From: Sepiola atlantica
Taxonomy: Eukaryota > Mollusca > Cephalopoda > Sepiida > Sepiolidae
NCBI GenBank assembly: GCA_963556195.1
Contig: OY744528.1
Span: forward strand, 58,191,082-58,255,081
DNA: 64,000 nt
Reading direction: 5' to 3'
Position numbers and translations under genes: made by a program. Shown here one piece after another: positions 36,808 to 46,500 of the stretch; position 1 is the stretch's first letter; each line of letters begins with the position of its first letter. The notes beneath the pieces are model-generated. The model was not told the origin of the DNA, made no database searches, and was given only the letters and a program-made list of their open reading frames with translations.

Positions 36808-37478
36808 GCAGAGAATATTGGGTTCAGGAAACGAACTATGCTTTAATTTTAAGTTAGATTTAGACTTATTTTAAGTTATTTTCTGTTTAATTTTCTGTTG
36901 ATGTTTAAGTTCAACAATTTAGCTAGTGTATGATTGATTCCATTACATGCCCCCTTTTATTTTGTCCTCATCCCACTCCCCTTTTTATTTTCTACCCACT
37001 CCCCTTCCCTCTCCAATTAGGTGACTGAGTGCCAGATTTGTCGGAGATGCTGGTCACCCTTCGATATTTTCGAAGGAGGTGTTCAGAATAAAACGTTGGG
37101 GCCTGCATCAACCACCTTTTTTCGAGTTTTCGATTTCGACCGGCAAATCGGCATCTCTGCCACATTTCAATAACGGGGGGGGGGGGCTTTTACTAACCTT
37201 TATTTCTTTTACATTGTAAATATCATATTTTGTATATATAATTTTTAGTCCCACCCCCGTTGCATATTTATATATGGGTTTTAAGTAGGATTTCATGGTA
37301 TGAAATCTTATGGTGAGTAGCGATGGATGTATAGTATGAATGTGGTATTATGGTGAATGATGGTCATGATTGAAACTAGCTGTTGAGTTTTTTTTAAGTT
37401 AGAGATGACCGATCCTTTCCCCTCTCCTTTTTTGGCTATGTGCCTCATTTTGTTTACGATTTAAGCAAATAAATATTT
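36808..37478 (+). other. LINE copy 1 3' untranslated region
   Basis: Contains a block shared with copy 2 (CAGATTTGTCGGAGATGC near 37033 and GGCCTGCATCAAC near 37102), a conserved hairpin at 37058-37076, a G-run at 37177-37186 and an A/T-rich end. Confidence 0.65.
37058..37076 (+). other. conserved 3' UTR hairpin
   Basis: CCTTCGA-TATTT-TCGAAGG, a 7-bp stem with a 5-base loop. Copy 2 keeps a 6-bp version at 50751-50767 with a changed loop. A role in recognition of the LINE RNA by its RT is an inference. Confidence 0.55.
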
Positions 37479-37614
37479 AGTACATTTAGGCACTAGCACT
37501 GCCAACACTGACTTGTGTATAATTTCTCTGTTCAATACAATTCATTATTATTATTATCTCTTAACCTGTTGTTCTTTTATTTCATTGTTGGTACCCCTAA
37601 ACGGGTCCAAAACA
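37479..37614 (+). mobile_element. Gypsy element 1: 5' LTR, right piece
   Basis: Resumes with the second copy of the 17-bp target duplication (37479-37495) and ends GGGTCCAAAACA at 37614, two bases before the primer-binding site. Confidence 0.7.
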
Positions 37615-37616
37615 AC

Positions 37617-37628
37617 TGGCGACGAGTG
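37617..37628 (+). promoter_or_regulatory. Gypsy element 1 primer-binding site
   Basis: TGGCGACGAGTG directly after the LTR end plus AC. TGGCGAC-type sites are common in Gypsy elements and match a tRNA 3' end. The priming tRNA is not assigned. Confidence 0.6.
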
Positions 37629-38517
37629 ATTCGTAAAGGACTTCGTTGGAAACACCTTGGACCTTGCAACCTGTGAGTGATAAACCAGTGTCTACAACAC
37701 GGTCAACCTTCGAAAAAAAAAATTCTACCCGTTTGAAAAAAAACAAACCCTGTGCTTTACAATTTTCGGGAAGATATTGGAAATATCGAATACATTCAAA
37801 TTTGAGACGAGTTTGCCTTACAAGAAATAACCAGTTTAAACAATTATTGAACGGAAAAAAAGTAAGACAGATTTTACTATTTGTGTTCTTCGTATTTCAA
37901 TACGGGATTTTACCTCGTGCAACAAATGAAATTAGAATACCATGTGCTTATAAAACTGAAAGGTTTGAAAAAAGAAACTCCATACTACAAAAACCTTTTT
38001 TGTGTTTGATATAGTCAAACGTATTTTGCGAACAGATTTGTCACTGTAAAATCGTATAGTCGAAAAAAATAATCTGACAAGTAAAACCAAGTTACTTTCT
38101 TGAATAACTAGTCAATTTTTTATATAGCGGTAAAAGCCATTTATTGCTATTTTGCATTTTCAGCCTACACTGAAAGGAAAACGGACTTATTGGGGGGAAA
38201 AAAAGAGTTCCAGATGCGAACAAAAATACAAATAATTTGTTAAATTAATTACCCAATAAGCCGGATTAATATAATCGTTTTTTTTTCTCGAAGAACTTAA
38301 AAAAAAAGATTAGCAAGTGCCGGTCGAATTCGAGACCCGAATGACGCAGTGATGAGAAGGGGTTGAGTTTGTTATTAAACAGTAAGCATTTGAAAAGAAA
38401 AAATAGTGAAGGACTATTTGTGACTTTAATTCTTTTTCAAGAAGTATTTTTTTTTAGAAGTAGTGAATGACTATTTGACATTGTTTTAGTGCTTTTCAAG
38501 AAAGTATTTCTTTAATC
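37629..38517 (+). other. Gypsy element 1 leader, no gene
   Basis: A-rich region between the primer-binding site and the gag-like sequence, with short unrelated frames only. Confidence 0.45.
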
Positions 38518-39510
38518 ATGGAAGATTTTTCGAAACATATATTGAGATGATTAAATTTCAATCAGAACAACAGAAGGCAAACGATGAAAAACATCTTTCC
38601 CTACAGAAGGCAAACGAGGAAAAACATCAGGCTCTACAGAAGGAATTTCAGTCGCAGCATATGAGTTTGTTGAAATATTTTGAGAAAAAGAATTTAGCAC
38701 AAAAGCGAGAAGATTGAAAATCTTTAGACACACAATTGATTGGGATAAAAAAATTACAATTAGAGCAACAGACTCAACCAGAGAAAAAATTTGAACAGCT
38801 GCCACAAGCAATGATAAATACGACGAATGACGACAGCGACGCGTTCAACCAAAATGCAATATGGTCAGCTATAGAAACCTTCAACTATGTGCCTGAAGAG
38901 GACCTAAACTTCGAATCATGGTACCGTCGATATCAGGATTTTTTCGACATTGATGGTAGCACATGGTCGGAAAAGAAAAAGGGTCGTTTAGTTCTTCGTA
39001 GACTAGGAACGACAGAGCATACAAAATTTGTCAATTATATTCTGCCGAAAAAACGGGTGAACTATCCTTCAAGGAAACCATAGGAAACATAGTTAATGGA
39101 ACTATATTGCCCCAAAACAAGTTTATTCCACAAAAGGTGGAAATGCATGAAACTAACGCGAAAAGAAAGCCAGGATTACTCAACGTTTGCTTCGATCGTC
39201 AATAAACATTGTGACGACTTTAAGTTATCATCCTTGACAGCGGACAATTTCAAAGTATTAATATTTGTTCAAGGGCTCGTCTCGCAAAACGATGCAGAGT
39301 TAAGAAGACGTGCAATAAGCAAACTAGAAACCGAGCCAAATTTAACATTGAAACCACTGTCCGAAAGCTGTCAACGACATATTTCCGAGAAAAAGGAAGC
39401 TAAAGAAATAGAGGAAGCAGCAATTTCTAATATTAAAAATATACGTCGTTTTTCAAAAAAATCATACTCTTCGAAGGAAAAATTCAGGAAGGATTTGCCT
39501 CAAAGGTAGG
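38518..39510 (+). pseudogene. Gypsy element 1 Gag, broken
   Basis: Starts near an ATG at 38518 (MEDFSKHI). After an early frameshift it reads a Gln/Lys/Glu-rich coiled-coil segment with a two-fold repeat (QKANDEKHLSLQKANEEKH) up to a stop near 38718. It continues with AIETFNYVPEEDLNFESWYRRY, IDGSTWSEKKKGRLVLRRLG (capsid-like) to 39083, and in another frame from 39096 with QDYSTFASIVNKHCDDFKL and FVQGLVSQNDAELRRRA. The order matches Gypsy Gag (matrix/coiled coil, capsid). At least three breaks are seen. Confidence 0.7.
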
Positions 39511-39792
39511 ATGAAAAATTGCCAAACCACCCTTGTTGGGGTTGCGGGGACCTACATTGGTACCAGAAGTGTCCTTTTAAACTAAAAAAATTGTGACAAA
39601 TGCCATAAAATGGGACACAAAGCCTCACATTGCAGAAGTAACACTAGAAAAAAAAGTTACATAAAAACAACTAGAATTGATGGTGGCAACCTAAACATAC
39701 GAAAGTATGTTACGGTAAAAATGAACAATCAAGATGTTAAACTACAGCTTGATTCATGGTCTGACCTATCAATTATTAATATTAATACCTAG
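39511..39792 (+). pseudogene. Gypsy element 1 zinc knuckles and protease
   Basis: Two Cys-rich knuckles: CWGCGDLHWYQKC near 39537 and, after a frameshift and stop, CDKCHKMGHKASHC near 39595. They are followed by the retroviral-type aspartic protease start VKLQLDSWSDLSI near 39736. The catalytic triplet D-S/T-G reads D-S-W, so the protease would be dead. A TAG closes the frame at 39790-39792. Confidence 0.75.
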
Positions 39793-39813
39793 AAAAAAAT
39801 CGGCAGACCGACT

Positions 39814-40407
39814 ATGCTACGCACAGATAAAGTGGCTCGATCGGTAACCGGAGAGAAAATAAACTGTGAAGGGGAAGTCATTTCAAAAGTGACACTAAAA
39901 AATAAGACATTAAAATTACGCATCTTCGTAATGAAAAATACAGGAAACTTGTTCGGTACAGATTGGATTCAGCTATTCCAGCTCTGGGATTCGCCGATAA
40001 GCGTCTATTGTCAACGAATAGAGAACATTTCGGCTGAAGCAGAAAAATTGAAGAAGGATTTGAAAGAGTCATTCCCCAAGGTGTGTTCTAATGAATTAGG
40101 ACGCTGTACTAAGGCGAGTTTTGAACTAATTGAAAATAAGGATCCCGTTTTTAAGAGAAAACGAAGTGTATCATTTGCCTCACTTGAAAAATTTAATGCA
40201 GAAATAGACCGGTTGGTGGAGAAAGGTATTTTAACACCAGTTGACTACTCGGAATGGGCGGCCCCAACCGTCTACGCGAAGAAAAAATCTAGAGAGATCA
40301 GAGTGTGTGCCGATTTCTCAACCAGTTTGAACGATGCGCTGAAAGATCATCACTATCCTCTGCCGACTCCAGAAGAGGTTTTCACAAAATTAAACTTATG
40401 CTTATGA
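39814..40407 (+). pseudogene. Gypsy element 1 Pol: protease end and RT start, truncated
   Basis: A frame of 197 codons continues the protease (LFGTDWIQLFQLW) and enters the RT: EIDRLVEKGILTPVDYSEWA, PTVYAKKKSREIRVCADFS, LKDHHYPLPTPEEVFTKLN. These are the fingers blocks before the first catalytic aspartate. The match ends at about 40398. The next sequence belongs to a different element, so the palm, RNase H, integrase and 3' LTR are missing. Confidence 0.8.
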
Positions 40408-40990
40408 TCACAGAAACATGGCTGCGTCCAGCAGTTCATGATCAAGAAATTAATCTGGATGACTACTCCATCTTCTGATGTGATATATTGAACAGAAAGG
40501 TGGGTGGGGTGTCTGTTTACGCCAAATTATCTCTCAGGTCTTTTTTGACAACTACTTTTGTTCGTTCAACTGTCTGATAATTATGAGGCATCCTTTGAAA
40601 CCTGTGTGTTAAGGCTGTTTGTCTTCTCATCTGAAGCAGTTATTTTTGATGATACCGACTTGCTAAACGCTATAAGAGCAGTAGCTGCTAAGCATTAGGG
40701 TAGTCTCACTCTGCGTTATTTCAATGCCTCATCAGTCGGTTAGAGTGTCTTTTATCTGTCGTTCAACTAATACAATTAGACAAAATTTCGAAGCCGTCAA
40801 CAACCCATGATTTTGTGTTCACTTGCTACCCCAGATCGGTATCTGAACTTCGTGTCCTGACGCCACTGGGAAAGAATGACAATGCGGTTTTGCGGTTTTG
40901 CGGTTTTGCGGTTTCGGCTGCATACGTCTTTTTCTACCCCAATTCGGCAAGGAATAGTCTACTCGGCTACCAACTTTCAAGCCCTACACA
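40399..40990 (+). pseudogene. CR1-like LINE endonuclease fragment
   Basis: Plus-strand frames read LMITETWLRPAVHDQEINLD, then a stop, GGVSVYAKLSLRS, FETCVLRLFVF, DDTDLLNAIRAVAAKH, LRYFNASSVG and RSVSELRVLT. The order matches the APE-type endonuclease of CR1/Jockey-group LINEs (TETWL, GGVxVY, GDFNAPxxxW). The key G-D-F-N block is degraded to RYFNA, and stops and shifts are frequent. It abuts the truncated Gypsy RT on the left. The rest of its ORF2 is not directly downstream. Confidence 0.65.
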
Positions 40991-41004
40991 CTTCTGTGAT
41001 TGAG

Positions 41005-41710
41005 AATTGCCGTGACCTTCGTTAATGAGGCCTATTCAATCGAAAATGACGTCATCATTTTGGGGCAAACGAAACGCCGAAAAGTCTTATTGTCGATAAT
41101 GAATGATAGCTTTTGTAAAAACTTTTAGAAAAATAAAAAATTGCATTTAGAAAAGAAAAGAAAAGAACACGATCTGATTTATACTAAAACTAAACTTTAT
41201 TTAATATTGATTTTTGTTTGATTAATTAAAGAATACAAAAAAGACAAAACTTAATTCAAAATGAATAGTTAAAGGGGTGTTTTTTCAATAAACATCACGT
41301 CGTTTCATGGATTTAAAAGACTAAAATTCGTTTATTATTTTGATTGTAGACAATCTGATAACAATTTTCCTAACATAAGTTATTAAAATAAAAACATACA
41401 AAGTCCAACAATGCCAATTATACTTTTTTTAAGGTTACAATATCAACTCATTTGTTATGTAGAAAATATTGTTAACTATAGTGTATATAATTACGTGTGC
41501 CCCTATTTACTTTCCTCCCCACGAGGGTAGAGTTAGACACACGGTCCATTTTTAATTTTGAGAAAATCTACCTTCCAAAAATGGGGCACTCTGGATTCGG
41601 ACAAAACTAACAACTGCCTCAGTTTAGAAGGAGGAATAAAAAGATTAAGTATAGTACCAGAACGAATACTACACTTTGAATTATTTATTTGTAAGAAATA
41701 TAAAAATGCC
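41005..41710 (+). repeat. interspersed repeat family X, plus copy
   Basis: Homologous in inverted orientation to 49260-49805. Shared blocks in order: TGACCTTCGT..AAGGCCT near 41012, TGACGTCAT at 41047, GTCGATAATGAATGA near 41091, TTGCATTTAGAAAAG, GATTTATACTAAAACT and AACTTTATTTAATAT near 41175-41205, CTTCCAAAAATGGGGCACT near 41573, and GCCTCAGTTTAGAAG near 41615. There is no coding capacity. Family not recognised. Confidence 0.75.
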
Positions 41711-42034
41711 ATTTAAATTTAAAAGGCCAATGAACTGTCATTATGAATTTAGGAAACAAACAGATAGCAATTAAATAAACAAACAAATTAAAAACAAACG
41801 ATAAATAATTAAAAACTGACTAAATAATGAATTTTGTAAGTGTTATAATAATGCAAAACTATTTGAAAATTAATATAAAAACAAAGTTATTTTATTGTCA
41901 ATTTTACTTAGTTTAAATTGTATTTCGTGCACTGAAATAAAATTCTTTTTAAAGTATTCAGAATATAACTTTGATGAATTAATAAAATTTGTAATTTTTT
42001 CAACTTTTATTTTCATCATTCATTTTCTTGTATG

Positions 42035-42038
<4 letters not shown>
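41711..42038. other. no gene recognised
   Basis: A/T-rich sequence between repeat X and a (TA)n run; nothing identified. Confidence 0.4.

Positions 42039-42094
<56 letters not shown>
42039..42094. repeat. (TA)n microsatellite
   Basis: TA run followed by short CA/TG tracts to about 42155. Confidence 0.95.
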
Positions 42095-42100
<6 letters not shown>

Positions 42101-42184
42101 CACACATATATACATATATATGTTTGTGTGTGTGTATATATATAATATATATACATGCATATAAGAACTAAAAATATAATATAA

Positions 42185-42350
42185 CTAACAAGCCCCGCGT
42201 TCCGGCGTTGCCTGGGTGAAGTAGAAAAAATAATGTAAGCCTAAGTCTGTGTTGCAGAAAACAACTTCTGCATGAATACAATTGTATCTAAAAATTTTAT
42301 AAAGTCACCGTTTAAATGCAAGTAATTTACGTGATTAAAATAGGATTTAT
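42185..42350. repeat. GC-tipped repeat, left direct copy
   Basis: Begins with a GC-rich patch (GCCCCGCGTTCCGGCGTTGC) and ends with GTGATTAAAATAGGATTTAT (42331-42350). That 20-mer recurs exactly at 43601-43620 beyond the minisatellite. Confidence 0.55.
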
Positions 42351-42505
42351 CCACAAATAATAGATTGAAAATTGTGTTAACGCAAATATGTCACAATTTC
42401 GACGAACAGTCCAAGTGTATTTGCTTTAAAACAATTTCTGTCGTTAATTTAGTATTTAGTTTTATAAAATTTTTGGATAAAATTGTATTTATGCAACGGT
42501 TGTTT

Positions 42506-43470
42506 TTTTGCCTCATGGACTTAAGTTTAGGTTTTGTTTTTTTTGTCACAGGGACTTAAGTTTAGGCTTTGTTTTTTGACACATGACTTAAGTTTAGGTT
42601 TTCTTTTTTGACACATGGACTTAAGTTTTAGTTTTCTTTTTTGCCACAAAACTTAGGTTTGAGTTTTCTTTTTTGCAACATGGACTTAAGTTTAAGTTTT
42701 CTTTTTTGCCACATGGACTTAAGTTTTAGTTTTCTTTTTTGCCACATGGACTTAAGTTTGAGTTTTCTTTTTTGCCACATGTACTTAAGTTTAAGTTTTC
42801 TTTTTTGCCACATAGACTTAAGATTGAGTTTTTTTTTTGCCACATGGACTTAAGTTTAAGTTTTCTTTTTTGCCACATGGACCTAAGATTGAGTTTTTTT
42901 TTGCCACATGGACTTAAGTTTAAGTTTTCTTTTTTGCCACATGGACTTAAGTTTGAGTTTTCTTTTTTGCCACATGGACTTAAGTTTGAGTTTTCTTTTT
43001 TGCCACATGGACTTAAGTTTGAGTTTTCTTTTTTGCCACATGGACTTAAGTTTAAGTTTTCTTTTTTGCCACATGGACTTAAGTTTGAGTTTTCTTTTTT
43101 GCCACATGGACTTAAGTTTGAGTTTTCTTTTTTGCCACATGGACTTAAGTTTGAGTTTTCTTTTTTGCCACATGGACTTAAGTTTAAGTTTTCTTTTTTG
43201 CCACATGAACTTAAGTTTGAGTTTTTTTTGCCACATGGACTTAAGTTTAAGTTTTCTTTTTTGCCACATAGACTTAAGTTTAAGTTTTCTTTTTTGCCAC
43301 ATGGACTTAAGTTTAATTTTTTTTTTGCCACATGGACTTAAGTTTGAGTTTTCTTTTTTGCCACATGGACTTAAGTTTAAGTTTTCTATTTTGTCACGTT
43401 GACTTAAGTTTAAGTTTTCTTTTTTGCCACATGGACTTAAGTTTAAGTTTTCTATTTTGACACATGGACT
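42506..43470. repeat. 33-bp minisatellite, about 29 copies
   Basis: The unit is ACTTAAGTTT(G/A)AGTTTTC + TTTTTTGCCACATGG, 33 bp long, with small indels in the T-run. Because 33 is a multiple of three and the unit lacks stops in several frames, both strands show frames of 160-200 codons with 11-residue repeats (for example NLSPCGKKENS on minus, MDLSLSFLFCH on plus). These frames are by-products; none has independent coding evidence. Confidence 0.95.
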
Positions 43471-43590
43471 TCCTGCAGTAGGTAAATACACATACTAAAA
43501 AGTACATGAATTGTTTTAAAGCAAAGTTACTTGGAATATTCGTCAAAAACATTTTTTCTTTTCCATTTGTGAAGCCGCTGTTTCAATCTC

Positions 43591-43640
43591 AGTAATCTAC
43601 GTGATTAAAATAGGATTTATTCATAAATAGTCTGACATTG
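43591..43640. repeat. right direct copy flanking the minisatellite
   Basis: AGTAAT-TACGTGATTAAAA repeats 42321-42350 at a distance of 1,270 bp, suggesting the minisatellite grew inside or between copies of one element. Confidence 0.6.
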
Positions 43641-44520
43641 CAAGTAATGATGGGACAAAATAATCCGCCTTTATTTAATGTGTTATTTTGTTTAATGTGT
43701 TTTATGAAATGTGGTGATATAATTGTATTCATGTTGAGGTTGGCTAAAAATTGTCCCCCCCAAAAAAGAACGACAGTATAAATATTGTTAATAATTTTGT
43801 AAATGAAATATTTGTATAACTCAGTGGAATACTTTTAATTCATGATTCAATCCGATATTCCTGTATTCCGCGGTAAGATATAAAGTGAGCCGCCGTTCTG
43901 CTTTGAATAGATGAAGTAGTCGTATTATTTAAAAAAAGTAAATATCAGAGTATCAAATTGGAGAAAGAAAGAAGTGTGGCAGATCAATAGATCGATGAGA
44001 CGAACGGGCATTGAAGGAAAGTGCTAGCCTGTTTAGCTACCCCTTAGGAAAGAAAGTAATCGGGAAGGTTTATCGATGCATAATTCTGAAGTCTTATTGA
44101 ATAGTAGTTGTTTTTCAGAGATGCTATTCATTGCTATAATGAAGCGTTCGCTAATTATTCTGGATTAATCAGTGTTTGTTTGATTTTTATTAGATTGAAA
44201 AGTAGCACACGGTGATTCTAGTGGCGGTGGTAGTAGATACATAGTAGCGGGTGCACGTTGGTGCTACCTTCTCTTTGAGAGATTTGTTTGAGAAAATCCG
44301 GGATGACGTGTGAAATATAATAAATATGAGGATGGATTGAATGCAGAATTTCTGGAAACACGCATCATGAGTGTTTAAGGTAATGTGAGTGCGGAATGGA
44401 TTAGCATATAAAGTGGTCGGCTATTTTCTGATTATGTCTGAAGGCGTAGGGAAACGACTTTATTTTATTATATAGAAAGATATATATATATATATATTAC
44501 ATATAATAGTAAGCTATGAA
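43641..44520. other. no gene recognised
   Basis: Unique-looking sequence with a short TA tract near 44480. No domain or RNA gene recognised. Confidence 0.4.
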
Positions 44521-44529
44521 AATATATTT

Positions 44530-44600
44530 ATGGCAATTAAGCTACACAGAGGCTCCCGCGTTTCATCCCCGGGGGAATCTTCAGGCTAAAATGCATGGAG
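44530..44600 (-). ncRNA. candidate hammerhead ribozyme (Penelope-associated)
   Basis: On the minus strand the core CTGAAGA (44584-44578, matching CUGANGA) is followed by a short stem II (TCCC/GGGA with a CCG loop). Next comes GAAAC (44564-44560), a stem III that can pair ACGCGG with CTGTGT including G-U pairs, and then a UA cleavage position before GCTTAA. A short stem I (TAGC with GCTT, 3 bp firm) closes it. It lies about 300 bp 3' of the minus-strand Penelope-like GIY-YIG fragment. Penelope-like elements are known to carry hammerheads in their terminal repeats. The T-T mismatch at the base of stem II and the weak stem I reduce certainty. Confidence 0.45.
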
Positions 44601-44889
44601 TTATTTTTGCCAGGTGTTTTTATATACACGGTTCGCTAGTTAACCAATCAGATTCTTTGTTGTTCTCTCAACCAATCGTTGGGCTTCCCGCGAACAAAGG
44701 TCTTGTTCTTATATCCTGTTCTATTGTTCAGTTTTCTATAGATTGGCCTATATCCTGTTTCCTTTGTTGTGTCAATATAATGGGTGAATTTATTTTAACA
44801 CGTTGTTCCTTGTATTTCTATTTTAAGTTTTAATTTTTAAATTGTGAAGTTTTTGTTTAGTTTTTTTTGTTGTTTTACTTATTTGTTTA

Positions 44890-45245
44890 TTTATTTATTT
44901 ATTTATCGTTAGCCTAAGGTAAATTTATTTCTGTGTAAGCAGCTGTTTTCTATCTCACTTCTACAGTTTAATAGATTTCGGGGATCTTTAAAGCTTAGGA
45001 TTTCAAATTTTTCATTTAGGCATAATCTACACGGGTCGTCTAAATTTCTACGTGTACTGGCTTGTCGTATTATTTCCCATTCACTTATTGGTGAGCATCC
45101 ATTTTCTTTGAGCTCCCAATAGTGGTTTGCTAGTGCTGTTTTAAGTTGACGTTTTCTCTTTTTAAATGTGCTTTTGTGATCAAAATATCTGGTTTTAAAA
45201 TCTAGGGAGGTCATACCCATGTAGTACTTCTTGTTATTCGGTCTT
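44890..45245 (-). pseudogene. Penelope-like element GIY-YIG domain
   Basis: A minus-strand open stretch, starting after a stop near 45268, reads FAKERPNNKKYYMGMTSLDF, then KTRYFDHKSTFKKRKRQLKT, NHYWELKENGCSPISEWEII, DDPCRLCLNEKFEIL and DPRNLLNCRSEIENSCLHRN. This is a nearly complete GIY-YIG nuclease of Penelope-like elements: Y-x-G-M-T start, R-Y..H helix, WELK block, C-x2-C and terminal N-R-x-E ... C-x-H. The catalytic Arg and Glu positions look intact. No stop is seen within about 105 residues. RT sequence is not found upstream, where microsatellite DNA begins, so the element is 5'-truncated. Confidence 0.82.
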
Positions 45246-45469
45246 TCCTTGGCAAATATTGTGGCTTAGTATAAATACTTTTGGTTAGGCATATATTTTG
45301 TAGTATATATGTATATATGGACAAAGTGTACGATTTATGCAGTTACATCTTTTCTCTTCATTGCTAACTTTTTCATTTTTATTCAGGTGGATTTGGATTC
45401 GGGTTATTTTATGTGGATACATGAAATACTAATACACATATAATATATACCTAATAAATATGCACATAA

Positions 45470-45544
45470 CACACACACACACATATATATATCATATGTA
45501 TACATATCATATATATACATACATACATAGACAATATATGTAAT

Positions 45545-45607
<63 letters not shown>
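45470..45607. repeat. (CA)n / (TA)n microsatellite cluster
   Basis: Several CA tracts separated by TATA, then about 48 bp of pure TA at 45558-45606. Confidence 0.93.
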
Positions 45608-45609
<2 letters not shown>

Positions 45610-45689
45610 GACATATACTTATAATATATGAGATCATTAATTGACATCTACGTACACGACACACCTCTCTTTTGCTGCATGTCGAATTG

Positions 45690-46500
45690 TACTGTTGATC
45701 AAGATTTTGCTGATTCTATCCCTTCGGACCTGGAGCATGTGGTGTAGCGGGAAAAGGGTGCTTGTTACTTTTAACACCTCCAAAACCAAGCTTTTCTTCT
45801 TTCACCACCAACGCTCAGATCCGTATAGTCCTCTTCTTGAAGAAGTCCCTTGCTTAGATAAGCCCTTAGTACTGACTTTCACCCTAGATCTAAAATAGAA
45901 GTCGTATATCCAGTCGCTAAAGTCGCTGAACAAATGGTTGACCCATTCTACCGGTCCAGAATGTACCTGACTCTAGAGTCAATCGTCTACCTATATAAGA
46001 GTCAGATACATCCAAATGTACTGCCAAATCTGGAGAAGTGCCGCACTGACCACTCTTTCCTGCCTCGACAGAGTACGAACTCAACTGTGAAATCTAGAGG
46101 AAGTGATCCCTGTATCATCTATCGTTATTGCCAATGAAGATGGTCGACTGAGCTCCAGTCTTTAGCAACTTCTTATCAGAAATTCACAGCAACAACTTGT
46201 TTTGCTACCAAAACGAAACAAAAATCATTCTTTCTTCTCACATGTGCCTTGTCCAGGCAGAATTTCTATGAGCATATCCTATTTGCAAAGGCTTCCCGTC
46301 TGTAGAACACATTACCGCGGGACTGCTTTCCCGCTGATTACAACTTGGTCGTCTTCTAACCCAAACTCAACAAATTCTTGTCACGGACCGCTCCATAAGC
46401 AAACTAACACAGTTCATACCATTGATCAATGATGGCACTCCCATAGTGATCCCAACCTTTCCACTGGCAATCATTTCTGTCTCATAAACCCTTCGAGTAG
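45690..46500 (+). pseudogene. CR1-like LINE RT C-terminal fragment
   Basis: Frames in succession read LVTFNTSKTKLFFFHHQRSD, PLVLTFTLDLK, GRSRMYLTLESIVYLYKSQI-like sequence near 45950-46010, then LYHLSLL and RISMSISYLQRLPVCRTHYR near 46250-46300. The end, near 46330, reads PLITTWSSSNPNSTNSCHG. This order is the post-palm and C-terminal part of CR1-group ORF2. The Y-A-D-D box is not seen; the fragment begins after it. It could belong to the same insertion as the endonuclease piece at 40.4-41.0 kb. Confidence 0.6.

Larger units (their letters stand above)
32646..37478 (+). mobile_element. L1/Tx1-like LINE, copy 1 (complete ends, internal deletion)
   Basis: A 4.8-kb non-LTR retrotransposon with a 5' leader, ORF1 (zinc knuckle, frameshifted), ORF2 (APE endonuclease then RT), and a 3' untranslated region ending in CAAATAAATATTT. 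It is bracketed by a perfect 17-bp target duplication, which defines both ends. It is inserted in a Gypsy 5' LTR in the same orientation. Two more copies of the family lie at 50.6-55.3 kb and 57.1-61.1 kb on the minus strand. Copy 1 has lost about 1.7 kb from the middle of ORF2. Confidence 0.88.

Noticed and set aside
42628..43491. Long frames of 160-202 codons on both strands as a repetitive protein gene
   Set aside because: They arise automatically from a 33-bp stop-free minisatellite. Several overlapping frames on both strands are equally open and none has a flanking gene context.
44516..44833. 105-codon plus-strand frame as a gene
   Set aside because: It overlaps the hammerhead candidate and is antisense to Penelope-like sequence orientation; no recognisable domain.
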